Below, piece after piece: positions 49,441-58,445 of a stretch of DNA of 60,620 nucleotides. Under the pieces are notes generated by a model. It was not told the origin of the DNA. It saw nothing but the letters and a program-made list of their open reading frames with translations, and did not search any database. Source of the DNA: Streptomyces sp. WAC06614 (GTDB lineage Bacteria > Actinomycetota > Actinomycetes > Streptomycetales > Streptomycetaceae); contig NZ_RPRY01000008.1 of the NCBI RefSeq assembly GCF_003949795.1, positions 1 through 60,620 on the forward strand, read 5' to 3'. How positions within the stretch are numbered: position 1 is the stretch's first letter; each line of letters begins with the position of its first letter. The position numbers were made by a program, and so were the translations under genes.

Positions 49441-50730
49441 GTGAGCGACAACTCTGTAGTACTCCGGTACGCGGACGGTGAATACACCTACCCGGTGGTC
49501 GACAGCACCGTCGGTGACAAGGGCTTCGACATCGCGAAGCTGCGGGCCCAGACCGGTCTGGTCACCCTGGACAGCGGCTACGGGAACACCGCGGCCTACA
49601 AGTCCGCCATTACCTACCTCGACGGTGAGCAGGGCATCCTGCGCTACCGGGGTTACCCCATCGAGCAGCTGGCCGAGCGCTCGACCTTCCTCGAGGTCGC
49701 GTACCTGCTGATCAACGGTGAGCTGCCGACCGTCGACCAGCTCGCGTCGTTCCGCAACGAGATCACCCAGCACACGCTGCTGCACGAGGACGTCAAGCGC
49801 TTCTACGACGGCTTCCCGCGCGACGCGCACCCGATGGCCATGCTGTCCTCCGTGGTCAGCGCGCTGTCGACGTTCTACCAGGACAGCCACAACCCGTTCG
49901 ACGAGAAGCAGCGCCACCTCTCGACGATCCGGCTGCTCGCCAAGCTCCCGACGATCGCCGCGTACGCGTACAAGAAGTCGGTCGGCCACCCGGTGGTCTA
50001 CCCGCGTAACGACCTCGGCTACGTCGAGAACTTCCTGCGCATGACCTTCTCCGTGCCGGCCCAGGAGTACGAGCTCGACCCGGTGGTCGTCTCCGCGCTC
50101 GACAAGCTGCTGATCCTGCACGCGGACCACGAGCAGAACTGTTCCACCTCCACCGTCCGCCTGGTGGGCTCCTCGCAGGCGAACATGTTCGCCTCCATCT
50201 CCGCCGGCATCAGCGCCCTGTGGGGCCCGCTGCACGGTGGCGCCAACCAGTCCGTGCTGGAGATGCTCCAGGGCATCTCGGCCGGCGGCGGCGACGTGGA
50301 CTCCTTCATCCGCAAGGTGAAGAACAAGGAGGACGGCGTCCGTCTGATGGGCTTCGGCCACCGCGTCTACAAGAGCTTCGACCCCCGGGCGAAGATCATC
50401 AAGGCGGCCGCCCACGACGTGCTCTCCGCCCTCGGCAAGAGCGACGAGCTGCTCGACATCGCGCTCAAGCTGGAGGAGCACGCGCTCGCCGACGAGTACT
50501 TCGTCGAGCGCAACCTCTACCCGAACGTGGACTTCTACACCGGTCTGATCTACCGGGCCATGGGCTTCCCGACCGAGATGTTCACCGTGCTCTTCGCGCT
50601 CGGCCGCCTTCCCGGCTGGATCGCCCAGTGGCACGAGATGATCAAGGAGCCGGGTTCCCGCATCGGCCGCCCGCGCCAGATCTACACCGGCGAGGTCCTG
50701 CGCGACTTCGTCCCGGTCGAGGCCCGCTGA
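49441..50730 (+). CDS. citA: citrate synthase
   Basis: A 429-aa type II citrate synthase (first TCA step, acetyl-CoA + oxaloacetate). The catalytic residues are His in ILHADHEQN, His in GPLHGGANQ and Asp in GHRVYKSFDPRAKI; the N-terminal YPVVDSTVGDKGFDIAKLR beta-domain is that of long hexameric actinobacterial enzymes. The GTG at 49441 has GAGGGATGAC upstream and gives the length I remember for S. coelicolor CitA. A 168-bp leader contains a GGCACTGAGTGCC hairpin at about 49318-49330. It ends at two strong terminators. Confidence 0.97.
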   Translation: MSDNSVVLRYADGEYTYPVVDSTVGDKGFDIAKLRAQTGLVTLDSGYGNTAAYKSAITYLDGEQGILRYRGYPIEQLAERSTFLEVAYLLINGELPTVDQLASFRNEITQHTLLHEDVKRFYDGFPRDAHPMAMLSSVVSALSTFYQDSHNPFDEKQRHLSTIRLLAKLPTIAAYAYKKSVGHPVVYPRNDLGYVENFLRMTFSVPAQEYELDPVVVSALDKLLILHADHEQNCSTSTVRLVGSSQANMFASISAGISALWGPLHGGANQSVLEMLQGISAGGGDVDSFIRKVKNKEDGVRLMGFGHRVYKSFDPRAKIIKAAAHDVLSALGKSDELLDIALKLEEHALADEYFVERNLYPNVDFYTGLIYRAMGFPTEMFTVLFALGRLPGWIAQWHEMIKEPGSRIGRPRQIYTGEVLRDFVPVEAR

Positions 50731-50759
50731 CCCCAGGCCCGCTGACCCGAGTCCGCTGA

Positions 50760-50784
50760 ACGGGCCCTGCCGAGCAGGGCCCGT
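50760..50784. terminator. citA terminator 1
   Basis: Perfect 11-bp stem ACGGGCCCTGC / GCAGGGCCCGT with a CGA loop, 30 bp after the citA stop. Confidence 0.88.
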
Positions 50785-50795
50785 CGGGCAAGCGA

Positions 50796-50844
50796 AAAGC
50801 GCCCCGCCGTCGATCCCCCCACGGGTCGACGGTCGGGGCGCTTT
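50796..50844. terminator. bidirectional terminator 2 beyond citA
   Basis: Outer 11-bp stem AAAGCGCCCCG / CGGGGCGCTTT and inner 7-bp stem CCGTCGA / TCGACGG around a C-rich loop. The plus strand continues CTTTCC; the minus strand ends GCGCTTTTCGC with four T residues, so it can stop transcripts from either side. Confidence 0.85.
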
Positions 50845-51093
50845 CCTTTCCCCGGAACGGATTCCCCCCACGGGACCCGAACCGGGGCGTCGGTGTCTGC
50901 CGGGACCCGTACGGGTCGGGAAGGCCGCTCAAAGCTCCCACGGGCACGCGCCCCGGCCGGCTGCGCCGGGCGTCCCCCAAGACGTCCCTGGCTCGCCCCA
51001 TTAGACCCGCGACCACCCCGGATGGTTACGTTCCCGTCACTGTGATCTGCGTCTCCTGTGAAGGAGGTGTGTGGGCGGCGAGGAGGTCGGACA
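50845..51093 (-). ncRNA. possible structured RNA between citA and copA
   Basis: About 250 bp without a convincing gene between convergent citA and copA. On the minus strand I see TAACCAT and TCTAAT elements that could be -10 boxes near 51010-51030, a palindrome GACCCGTACGGGTC (50904-50917), a GC hairpin near 50950-50975, and the T-ended terminator at 50796-50844. This fits a ~150-200 nt RNA read towards citA. Streptomyces small RNAs have been reported near citA, but I cannot confirm identity. Confidence 0.35.
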
Positions 51094-53379
51094 CTAGCGG
51101 AAGCGGCGCAACCGGAGGCTGTTGGTGACCACGAACACCGAGGAGAAGGCCATGGCCGCCCCGGCGATCATCGGGTTGAGGAGTCCGGCGGCGGCCAGCG
51201 GCAGGGCCGCCAGGTTGTAGCCGAACGCCCAGAACAGGTTGCCCTTGATGGTCGCCAGGGTGCGGCGGGAGAGCCGGATGGCGTCCGCGGCGACCCTCAG
51301 GTCCCCGCGCACCAGGGTGAGGTCCCCGGCCTCGATGGCGGCGTCGGTACCGGTGCCCATCGCGAGCCCGAGGTCGGCCTGGGCCAGGGCGGCCGCGTCG
51401 TTGACCCCGTCGCCCACCATGGCGACCGTACGGCCCTCCGCCTGGAGCGCGCGGACGACGTCCACCTTGTCCTGGGGGAGCACCTCGGCGATCACCCGTT
51501 CGATGCCCACCTGACGAGCCACGGTGTCGGCCACGGCCCGGTTGTCGCCGGTCAGCAGGATCGGGGTGAGGCCGAGCCCCCGCAGCCGGGTCACCGCCTC
51601 GGCGCTGGTCGCCTTCACGGCGTCCGCGACCGTCAGCACGCCCCGGGCCTCGCCGTCCCAGGCCACCAGGACCGCCGTCGACCCCTGCGCCTCGGCCTCC
51701 GCCTTCGCGGCGGCGAGCGGGGCGGGCAGGGCGATCGACCAGTCGGTCAGCAGCCGCTCCCGGCCGACGAGGACGGCGTGTCCGTCGACCACGCCCTGGA
51801 CGCCGAGCCCGGGGACGTTGCGGAAGCCCTCGGGGACGGGCAGGGTGCCGGTCCGGTCGATGGCGCCGGTGGCGATCGCCCGGGCGACGGGGTGCTCGGA
51901 GGCGTGCTCCAGCGCGCCCGCCAGCCGTAGCAGTTCCTCCTCGTCCACCCCGTCGGCGGGCCGGGCGGCGGTGAGGGCCATCGTGCCGGTGGTGACGGTG
52001 CCGGTCTTGTCGAGGACGACGGTGTCGACCTTGCGGGTGGACTCCAGCACCTCGGGGCCCTTGATGAGGATGCCGAGCTGGGCGCCGCGCCCGGTGCCGA
52101 CCAGGAGGGCCGTGGGCGTGGCCAGGCCCAGGGCGCACGGGCAGGCGATGATCAGTACGGCGACGGCGGCGGTGAACGCGGCGGTGGCGTTGGCCGTGAC
52201 CAGCCACCAGGTGAGCCAGGTGCCGAGCGAGATCAGCAGGACCACGGGCACGAAGACGGCGGAGATCCGGTCGGCGAGCCGCTGGACCTCGGCCTTGCCG
52301 TTCTGGGCGTCCTCGACCAGCTTGGCCATCCGGGCGAGCTGGGTGTCGGCCCCGACCCGGGTGGCCTCGACGACCAGTCGGCCGGCGGTGTTGACCGTGG
52401 CGCCGGTGACGGCGTCGCCCGGGCCGACGTCCACGGGCACGGACTCGCCGGTCAGCATGGAGGCGTCCACGGCGGAGGTGCCCTCGACCACGGTGCCGTC
52501 GGTGGCGATCTTCTCGCCGGGCCGGACCACGAAGTGCTCGCCGACCGTCAGCCGGGCGACGGGGATGCGGACCTCGGTGCCGCCGCGCAGCACGGTGACG
52601 TCCTTGGCGCCCAGTTCCAGCAGGGCCCTCAGGGCGGCGCCCGCCTTGCGCTTGGACCGGGCCTCCAGGTAGCGGCCGAGCAGGATGAAGGTGACGACTC
52701 CGGCGGCGACCTCCAGGTACAGGGTCGAGGAGGCGTCCGTACGGGCCAGGGTCAGGTCGAAGCCGTGCCGCATGCCGGGCATGCCGGCGTGGCCGAGGAA
52801 CAGGGCCCACACCGACCAGGCGAACGCGGCCAGGGTGCCGACCGAGACCAGGGTGTCCATGGTGGCGGCGCCGTGGCGCGCGTTGGTCCAGGCGGCCCGG
52901 TGGAAGGGCAGGGCGCCCCAGACGGCCACGGGCGAGGCCAGGGTGAGGCAGAGCCACTGCCAGTTGTCGAACTGCAGGGCCGGGACCATCGACAGCACGA
53001 CGACGGGCAGGGCGAGCACGGCCGAGACCAGCAGGCGCTGCCGCAGGGCCGCGAGTTCGGGGTCCTGGGCGGGGGCCGCAGCACCCTCCGCGGCGCCCTC
53101 GGGGGCTCCCTCGTCGGCGGCTTCCGGTCCGGGTTCCGGCGGTGGGGGTTCCTCGGCGGTGTAGCCGGTCCTCTCCACCGTGGCGATCAGGTCGGCGACC
53201 TGGACGTCACCGCCGTAGGAGATCTTGGCCTTCTCGGTGGCGAAGTTCACCGTCGCGGTGACCCCGTCCATCCGGTTGAGCTTCTTCTCGATCCGGGCCG
53301 CGCAGGAGGCGCAGGTCATCCCGCCGATCGAGAGTTCCACCGCGGCTATGGGCCCGTCGTGCACAGTGCTGCTGCTCAT
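51094..53379 (-). CDS. copA: copper-exporting P1B-type ATPase CopA
   Basis: A 761-aa membrane ATPase. The N-terminal HMA domain has GMTCASCA (Cys23, Cys26); an Ala/Glu/Pro-rich linker (~residues 80-105) precedes eight TM helices. The ion-binding CPC is in [13 protein letters not shown], the phosphorylation Asp in VLDKTGTVT, plus HP (ASEHPVARA), TGES and [11 protein letters not shown]. Pumps Cu(I) out of the cell. A TTG 12 bp upstream is an alternative start. Downstream of copZ, same strand (88 bp gap), and probably under the CsoR-like box. Confidence 0.95.
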   Translation of the reverse strand: MSSSTVHDGPIAAVELSIGGMTCASCAARIEKKLNRMDGVTATVNFATEKAKISYGGDVQVADLIATVERTGYTAEEPPPPEPGPEAADEGAPEGAAEGAAAPAQDPELAALRQRLLVSAVLALPVVVLSMVPALQFDNWQWLCLTLASPVAVWGALPFHRAAWTNARHGAATMDTLVSVGTLAAFAWSVWALFLGHAGMPGMRHGFDLTLARTDASSTLYLEVAAGVVTFILLGRYLEARSKRKAGAALRALLELGAKDVTVLRGGTEVRIPVARLTVGEHFVVRPGEKIATDGTVVEGTSAVDASMLTGESVPVDVGPGDAVTGATVNTAGRLVVEATRVGADTQLARMAKLVEDAQNGKAEVQRLADRISAVFVPVVLLISLGTWLTWWLVTANATAAFTAAVAVLIIACPCALGLATPTALLVGTGRGAQLGILIKGPEVLESTRKVDTVVLDKTGTVTTGTMALTAARPADGVDEEELLRLAGALEHASEHPVARAIATGAIDRTGTLPVPEGFRNVPGLGVQGVVDGHAVLVGRERLLTDWSIALPAPLAAAKAEAEAQGSTAVLVAWDGEARGVLTVADAVKATSAEAVTRLRGLGLTPILLTGDNRAVADTVARQVGIERVIAEVLPQDKVDVVRALQAEGRTVAMVGDGVNDAAALAQADLGLAMGTGTDAAIEAGDLTLVRGDLRVAADAIRLSRRTLATIKGNLFWAFGYNLAALPLAAAGLLNPMIAGAAMAFSSVFVVTNSLRLRRFR

Positions 53380-53467
53380 GTCCGGTTCCAAGGGGGAGGG
53401 CCGGGTCGGTTCGGTACCAGTATCAGCTGGCCGGAGCCGACCCGGCGGGTCGACGCTGGGGTGGGGC

Positions 53468-53701
53468 TCAGGCCCGGTCGGCGAGCGCGTAGCCGGCCTC
53501 GTCCACGGCGGCGCGGACGGCGTCCTCGGCGAGCGGGGCGTCGGAGACCACCGTGACCTCGCCGGTGGCGGCGACGGCCTTGACCGAGGTGACCCCGGGG
53601 AGCGCGGAGAGCTCGGCGGTCACCGCGCCCTCGCAGTGCCCGCAGGTCATGCCGGTCACGCGGTAGACGGTGGTGGTCCGGGTGTCCGTCTCGGCGGTCA
53701 T
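53468..53701 (-). CDS. copZ: copper chaperone CopZ
   Basis: A 77-aa single HMA domain with the Cu(I) site GMTCGHCEG (Cys20, Cys23) and the ferredoxin-like beta-alpha-beta pattern ending VDEAGYAL. Carries copper to CopA. The ATG at 53701 has AGAGGAG upstream; the longer frame to 53773 is rejected because it runs towards the CsoR-like operator. First gene of copZ-copA. Confidence 0.95.
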   Translation of the reverse strand: MTAETDTRTTTVYRVTGMTCGHCEGAVTAELSALPGVTSVKAVAATGEVTVVSDAPLAEDAVRAAVDEAGYALADRA

Positions 53702-53781
53702 GTCGTTCTCCTCTTCAGGGGCGTGTCGGGTCGGCGGCAGGCCGCGACCGTACGCCCCGGCCTTCCACCACACTCGACTAT

Positions 53782-53798
53782 ATACCCCTAGGGGGTAT
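53782..53798. promoter_or_regulatory. CsoR-type copper operator
   Basis: ATACCCCTAGGGGGTAT fits the CsoR consensus (TATACCCCC spacer GGGGGTATA) with one C fewer on the left arm; flanks TATAT and CGAG. It is 81 bp upstream of copZ. Its left half contains the last bases of the upstream tetR, whose TAG stop (53788-53790) is inside the box. Confidence 0.85.
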
Positions 53799-54459
53799 CG
53801 AGGCGAGCATCTCCGGCGGCCGTCCCGGGTGTCGCGGCGACCATCGGCTCCAGGTAGCGCAGCAGTACGGTCTTGAGCTCGGCGACGTAGGCGGCGCGCT
53901 CGTCCCCCTCGGTGGCGAGGATCAGGTCGAGGGACGACTTGATGATGCCGAGGGTCATGTTCGAGACGTGGCGCAGGACGGTCGGGTCCGCGTCCGGGGC
54001 GAAGGTGTGCAGGATCCCCTCCACCCGGGCCAGCAGGCCGGTGTGCAGCTCCTCGTGCTCCTGGGCGATGCCGGGCACCCCGGAGCCGTGCATCAGGGCC
54101 CAGAAGGCCGGGTTCTCGCAGTTGAACGCGATGACCGGGTCGAGAACCGCGTCCAGCAGCTGGGGCAGCGGCTTGTCCAGGTTCTCCGGCAGGAAGGCCT
54201 GTCCGTGCATCTCGTGCGCGCGCCGGAGCAGCTGGCCGCCCAGCTCGACGGCGATGGCCTCCTTGTTCGGGAAGAACTGGTAGAGCGTGCCCGGCGAGAC
54301 GCCGGCCTCCCGTGCGATCGCGTTCGTGCTGGCGGCGGCGTAGCCGGTGCGGCAGAACACGCCGGCCGCGGCCGCCAGGAGCTGGGCGATCCGCCGCTCC
54401 CCGCGGGCCTGCCGGCGGCGTGGCGCGGCCGTCTTCTTGGCGCTCCCGGATTCCGGCAC
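53788..54459 (-). CDS. TetR/AcrR family transcriptional regulator
   Basis: A 223-aa regulator. N-terminal basic tail (KKTAAPRRRQARGERR), then the HTH IAQLLAAAAGVFCRTGYAAASTNAIAREAGVSPGTLYQFFPNKEAIAVELG at residues ~22-72, and a C-terminal dimer/ligand domain. The GTG at 54459 follows AAGGGGAT. Divergent from an MMPL exporter gene across a dyad-rich region, so drug- or lipid-responsive control of that exporter is likely. Its 3' end enters the copper operator, so copper binding there could affect its mRNA end. Confidence 0.92.
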   Translation of the reverse strand: MPESGSAKKTAAPRRRQARGERRIAQLLAAAAGVFCRTGYAAASTNAIAREAGVSPGTLYQFFPNKEAIAVELGGQLLRRAHEMHGQAFLPENLDKPLPQLLDAVLDPVIAFNCENPAFWALMHGSGVPGIAQEHEELHTGLLARVEGILHTFAPDADPTVLRHVSNMTLGIIKSSLDLILATEGDERAAYVAELKTVLLRYLEPMVAATPGTAAGDARLDTP

Positions 54460-54495
54460 TTCATCCCCTTTGCTGTGCGTGCTTCTCGTGGGTGA

Positions 54496-54542
54496 TTGAC
54501 AAACGCGAGGGGTCACTCGCATTCTGAGGTGGTGAATGCGAG
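54496..54542. promoter_or_regulatory. MMPL promoter overlapped by TetR operator dyads
   Basis: TTGACA (54496-54501) and CATTCT (54520-54525, 18-bp spacer) form a sigma-70-like promoter on the plus strand. A perfect 9-bp dyad CTCGCATTC (54516-54524) / GAATGCGAG (54534-54542) with a 9-bp spacer overlaps the -10, and GCGAG (54505-54509) pairs with CTCGC as an extra half-site. TetR binding would block the promoter. Confidence 0.6.
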
Positions 54543-54649
54543 CGGTGGCTCGTGTTTTCAGTGTATTTCCGTCGTGGTCCGTTCGTGGTCGAAGTACATC
54601 GTGGTCGACGGTGCGCTTCGCGGTGGAAGGTGGAGGGGGACACCGCGTC

Positions 54650-56920
54650 ATGTCCGATGTCAGGAAACCGCCGGGAGGCGGGGGCTGGACCCGGTTCGTC
54701 ACGGCCCGGCCGCGCCTGTCGCTGCTGCTCACGCTGTTCGTCACGGCCCTGGCCGTGCTCGCCGGCGGCGGGGTGGCCGACCGGCTCGGCAGCGGCGGCT
54801 GGGAGGACCCGGCCGCCCGGTCCACCTGGGCCGCCGAGGCACTGGAGCGCGAGTTCCCCGCCTCCCAGCCCAATCTGCTGCTGCTCGTGGACGCCGGTCC
54901 GGCCGGGGTGGACGATCCCGCGGTCGCCGCCGAGGCCGGCCGGCTCGCGGGGCGGCTCGCCGCCGAACCGGGGGTCGTCGGGGTCGGCTCGTACTGGGCC
55001 ACCGGACTGCCCGGCCTGCGCTCCGAGGACGGCCGGCAGGCGCTGATCACCGCCCGGGTGCAGGGCGAGGAGAAGACCGCCTCCCGGACCCTGGAGCGGA
55101 TCGCCCCCGCCTACGGCGGCACCCACGGGCCGGTGCGGGTCTCCCTCGGCGGACCGGTCGCGGTCCAGCGCGAGGTGACCACCACCATCCAGGAGGACCT
55201 GCTGCGCGCCGAGCTGATCGCCCTGCCGGTCACCCTCGTCCTGTTGGTCCTGGTCTTCGGCAGCGCCGTGGCCGCCCTGCTGCCGCTCGGCGTCGGGATC
55301 GTCGCCATCCTCGGCACCAACGCGGTGCTGCGCGGCCTCACCGAGGTCACCGAGGTCTCGGTCTTCGCCCTGAACCTCACCACCGCGCTCGGTCTCGGAC
55401 TCGCCGTCGACTACGCCCTGTTCATCGTGCGGCGCTTCCGGGAGGAGCTCGCGGCGGGCCGGGAGCCGGCAGAGGCGGTCGGGGCCACCCTGCGCACCGC
55501 AGGGCGCACCGTGCTCTTCTCGGCGCTGACCGTCGCGGTCGCCCTCTCCGCCATGCTCTTCTTCCCGATGTACTTCCTGCGCTCCTTCGCCTACGCCGGG
55601 ATCGCGGTCGTCCTGATCGCGGCGGCCGCCGCCCTGATCCTGCTCCCGGCCGCCCTGGTCCTGCTGGGCCGGCGGGTGGACGCCCTGGACCTGCGCCGGC
55701 TGTGGCGGCGCGGCCGGGCCCGGGGCGCCGACGCCCCGGCCGGCGGCGGGCGGGCCTGGGCGCGCTCGGCGGCGCTGGTGATGCGCCGGGCCCCGCTGTT
55801 CGCCGCGGGCACCACGGCGGCGCTGCTGCTGCTCGGACTGCCCTTCCTCGGGGTGAAGTTCGGCACCGTCGACGACCGGCAGCTCCCGGCCACGGCCCCC
55901 TCCCACCTGGTCCAGCAGCAGATCCGGGACCACTTCCCCGCCGCCCCCGGGGCCTCCCTGGTGGTCCTGACCGAGGGGACCGCGGGCGAGGCCGACTACG
56001 CCGCCTACCGCGGCCGCCTCCAGGCGCTGCCCGGCGTGGTCGGGGTCGACGGGCCGGTGACCTCGGGCCGGTACGCCTACTTCACCGTCCTCGGCGAGGG
56101 GGAGGCTGCCGGGCAGCCGGCGCAGGACCTGGTCGGCCGGGTACGCACGGTCGAGGCGCCCTTCGGGACGGCCGTCGCCGGCGAGGCGGCCCGGCTGGTC
56201 GACACAAGGCACGCCATCGCCGAGCAACTGCCCTGGGCGCTGGGCCTGATCGTGGTCGCGACCCTGCTGCTGGTCTTCCTGCTCACCGGGAGCGTGCTGA
56301 TACCGGTCCAGGCCGTCGTGCTCAACGCGCTGAGTCTGACGGCCATGTTCGGAGCGGTGGTGTGGGTCTTCCAGGAGGGCCATCTCGCAGGCCCGCTGTC
56401 CTTCACCCCGACCGGGGACATCGAGACCACCCTGCCGGTGCTGATGTTCTGCATCGCCTTCGGACTCTCCATGGACTACGGGGTGTTCCTCATATCCCGG
56501 ATCAAGGAGGAGTACGACCGCACCGGCGACCACGAAGGCGCGGTCCGCACCGGACTGGCCCGCACCGGCGGGCTGATCACGGCGGCGGCGGTGATCCTCG
56601 CGGTGGTGATGGTGGGCATCGGAGCCTCCCGGGTGACCAACACCAAGATGCTGGGGCTCGGCATCGCCCTGGCGGTCCTCATGGACGCGATGGTGGTGCG
56701 CAGTCTGCTGGTCCCGGCGGTGATGAAGCTGACCGGCCGGGCCACCTGGTGGGCACCGGGCCCGCTGCGCCGGCTGCACGAACGGTTCGGCCTGAGCGAG
56801 GGCGAGGGCCCGGCCGGGGCCGAGGCCGGGGGCACGTCGGGGGGCGAGTCCGGTGGCGTGGACGAAGGGGGGCCACAGGCGGGGGACCCGTCCGGGAAGG
56901 CCCTGGCGGGCAGCCGCTGA
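54650..56920 (+). CDS. MMPL-family RND exporter
   Basis: A 756-aa membrane exporter with two homologous halves: TM1, an outer porter domain (~residues 45-180), TM2-6 with the Asp-Tyr proton-relay-like ALGLGLAVDYALFIVRRFREE, then TM7, a second porter domain and TM8-12 with FGLSMDYGVFLISRIKEEY. The Gly/Glu-rich C-terminal tail (after ~710) is disordered. MMPL proteins export lipids, siderophores or antibiotics; the substrate is unknown. The ATG at 54650 has GGAGG about 11 bp upstream. Transcribed from a TetR-controlled promoter. Confidence 0.94.
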   Translation: MSDVRKPPGGGGWTRFVTARPRLSLLLTLFVTALAVLAGGGVADRLGSGGWEDPAARSTWAAEALEREFPASQPNLLLLVDAGPAGVDDPAVAAEAGRLAGRLAAEPGVVGVGSYWATGLPGLRSEDGRQALITARVQGEEKTASRTLERIAPAYGGTHGPVRVSLGGPVAVQREVTTTIQEDLLRAELIALPVTLVLLVLVFGSAVAALLPLGVGIVAILGTNAVLRGLTEVTEVSVFALNLTTALGLGLAVDYALFIVRRFREELAAGREPAEAVGATLRTAGRTVLFSALTVAVALSAMLFFPMYFLRSFAYAGIAVVLIAAAAALILLPAALVLLGRRVDALDLRRLWRRGRARGADAPAGGGRAWARSAALVMRRAPLFAAGTTAALLLLGLPFLGVKFGTVDDRQLPATAPSHLVQQQIRDHFPAAPGASLVVLTEGTAGEADYAAYRGRLQALPGVVGVDGPVTSGRYAYFTVLGEGEAAGQPAQDLVGRVRTVEAPFGTAVAGEAARLVDTRHAIAEQLPWALGLIVVATLLLVFLLTGSVLIPVQAVVLNALSLTAMFGAVVWVFQEGHLAGPLSFTPTGDIETTLPVLMFCIAFGLSMDYGVFLISRIKEEYDRTGDHEGAVRTGLARTGGLITAAAVILAVVMVGIGASRVTNTKMLGLGIALAVLMDAMVVRSLLVPAVMKLTGRATWWAPGPLRRLHERFGLSEGEGPAGAEAGGTSGGESGGVDEGGPQAGDPSGKALAGSR

Positions 56921-56965
56921 CGGTGGCGGGGCCCGGGGCGGGCCCCGCCACTCCCGGCACGCCGC

Positions 56966-57166
56966 TCAGCCGTCGCGCCGGCCCCGGTTGCCGGGGCGCT
57001 GGGCCACCCAGGCCCGGATCGTGTCCGCGTACCAATAGGGCTTGCCGCCCTCCACATGATCGGGCGGGGGGAGGAGCCCATGCTTGCGGTAGGAGCGCAC
57101 GGAGTCGGGCTGGACCCGGATGTGGGCGGCGATCTCCTTGTACGACCACAGCTTCCGGTCGGTCAT
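56966..57166 (-). CDS. small MerR/excisionase-like helix-turn-helix protein
   Basis: A 66-aa protein containing a MerR-like/HTH_17 winged helix (WSYKEIAAHIRVQPDSVRSYRKHGLLPPPDHVEGGKPYWYADTIRAWVAQRPG). GGAGGTGTGCC precedes the ATG. Such single-domain proteins are Xis- or AlpA-like DNA benders or repressors; no phage or integrative element is adjacent, so a chromosomal role is more likely. Convergent with the MMPL gene (45 bp gap). Confidence 0.85.
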   Translation of the reverse strand: MTDRKLWSYKEIAAHIRVQPDSVRSYRKHGLLPPPDHVEGGKPYWYADTIRAWVAQRPGNRGRRDG

Positions 57167-57343
57167 GGCACACCTCCTTGTCCACGCCCCAGGGGCGGCC
57201 GGGAGGCCGTCGGGGGAGCCGGGGCGCGGACGCGACGATCACGCGAGTTGTGCCCGGAGAACGACAGCCGGTGACTGTCGGAGAGCGGTTGTGGACCGGC
57301 TGTGACGGAAGGGCCGCGTAATGCGGACATGTGTGACACGGGA

Positions 57344-57377
57344 GCGATTCCTGTGACGCCAGCGCCACAGGAATCGC
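57344..57377. terminator. terminator of the Idh-type gene
   Basis: Perfect 12-bp stem GCGATTCCTGTG / CACAGGAATCGC with a 10-nt loop, 12 bp beyond the stop of the dehydrogenase at 57389. Confidence 0.85.
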
Positions 57378-57388
57378 GGGACCGGCGG

Positions 57389-58432
57389 TCAGGGCGAGGC
57401 AGGAGGACGGGAGGAGGAAAGGCGGTAGAGCGGAGGGCGTTCGACCAGGTCCACCAGGGTGCGATGGCCGGTGCGGCGGGCGGTGAGGCCCGCCTCGGAG
57501 ACGGCCGCGGCCGCGTAACCGTCCCAGGCGTCCGGTCCCTCGACCCGCCCCCGGGCGACCGAGGCCACCCAGCCACGCAGCTGGCGGTCGTAGGCGTCGG
57601 CGAAGCGCACGGTGAAGTCCTGGGGGATCTCCCCGCCCCAGCGCCCGGCGGACTGGACGACCATCGCGTGTCCGTCGCCGATCCGTGCGCTGCCGCGCTC
57701 GCCGACCGCCTCGCACTGCACCTGGTAGCCGAACCCGCAGTTGACGAAGATCTCCACGTCGACGACCGCCCCTCCGGCGGTCTCCAGCAGCACCAGCTGC
57801 GGGTCCTGCAAGCCCTCCGGCACCGCCGACGAGGGTCGCGGGGACAGCACGGACACGGCGGTGACCTCCTGCCCGAGCAGCCAGCGGGCCGCGTCCACCT
57901 CGTGCACCACCGAATCGCTGATCAGCATGTCGCTGGTGAAGAACGAGGGGGAGGAGGCGTTGCGGTGCCGGCAGTGCAGGAACAGCGGCCGGCCGATCCC
58001 GCCCGCGTCCAGGAGCTCCTTGAGGCGCTCGTACTCGGCGTCGTAGCGTCGCATGAAGCCGACCTGGATGCGGCGCCGGCCGAGCCGCTGCTCGGCCTCC
58101 ATCACCCGCAGCGCACCCGCCGGGTCCGGGGTCAGCGGCTTCTCGCACAGCACCGGCAGGTCCCGGGCCAGGGCCTGCAGCAGCGCCTCCTCATGGGCCG
58201 GGCCCGGCGAGGCGATCAGCACCGCGTCCACCCCGGGCGCGGCTATCGCCGCCGCGGGATCCGTGTGCGCGCTCGCCCCCTCCAGGCCGGCCGCCACCTC
58301 CTTGACCCGGTCCCCGTCCGGGTCGGCCACGGCCACCACGCGGGCCCCGCCGACCGTCCGCCCGATCCGGCGGACATGGTCGGCCCCCATCCGGCCGGTG
58401 CCGATCACGGCGATGCCGAGTGTGCTGGTCAT
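57389..58432 (-). CDS. Gfo/Idh/MocA oxidoreductase, inositol 2-dehydrogenase-like
   Basis: A 347-aa NAD(P)-dependent sugar/inositol dehydrogenase. Rossmann motif [13 protein letters not shown] at the N-terminus, catalytic-region [13 protein letters not shown] (EKP signature) near residue 97, and [15 protein letters not shown] with the conserved Asp/His. The pathway neighbours (isomerase, iolC, iolB) point to myo-inositol or scyllo-inositol. It is 13 bp downstream of the isomerase gene on the same strand. Confidence 0.9.
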   Translation of the reverse strand: MTSTLGIAVIGTGRMGADHVRRIGRTVGGARVVAVADPDGDRVKEVAAGLEGASAHTDPAAAIAAPGVDAVLIASPGPAHEEALLQALARDLPVLCEKPLTPDPAGALRVMEAEQRLGRRRIQVGFMRRYDAEYERLKELLDAGGIGRPLFLHCRHRNASSPSFFTSDMLISDSVVHEVDAARWLLGQEVTAVSVLSPRPSSAVPEGLQDPQLVLLETAGGAVVDVEIFVNCGFGYQVQCEAVGERGSARIGDGHAMVVQSAGRWGGEIPQDFTVRFADAYDRQLRGWVASVARGRVEGPDAWDGYAAAAVSEAGLTARRTGHRTLVDLVERPPLYRLSSSRPPASP

Positions 58433-58445
58433 ACGGGTCTCCTCC

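Noticed and set aside
46828..50871. A 1347-codon minus-strand open frame opposite recD2 and citA
   Set aside because: Shadow of two well-conserved plus-strand genes; no recognised domain and repeated Gly/Val/Arg composition.
50845..51093. ydaO (c-di-AMP) or 6S RNA identity for the citA-copA gap
   Set aside because: I could not match the conserved core of either class; left as an unnamed candidate RNA.
56966..57166. Excisionase of an integrated plasmid or phage
   Set aside because: No integrase, att repeats or tRNA junction nearby; the tRNA-His at 3 kb shows no flanking duplication either.
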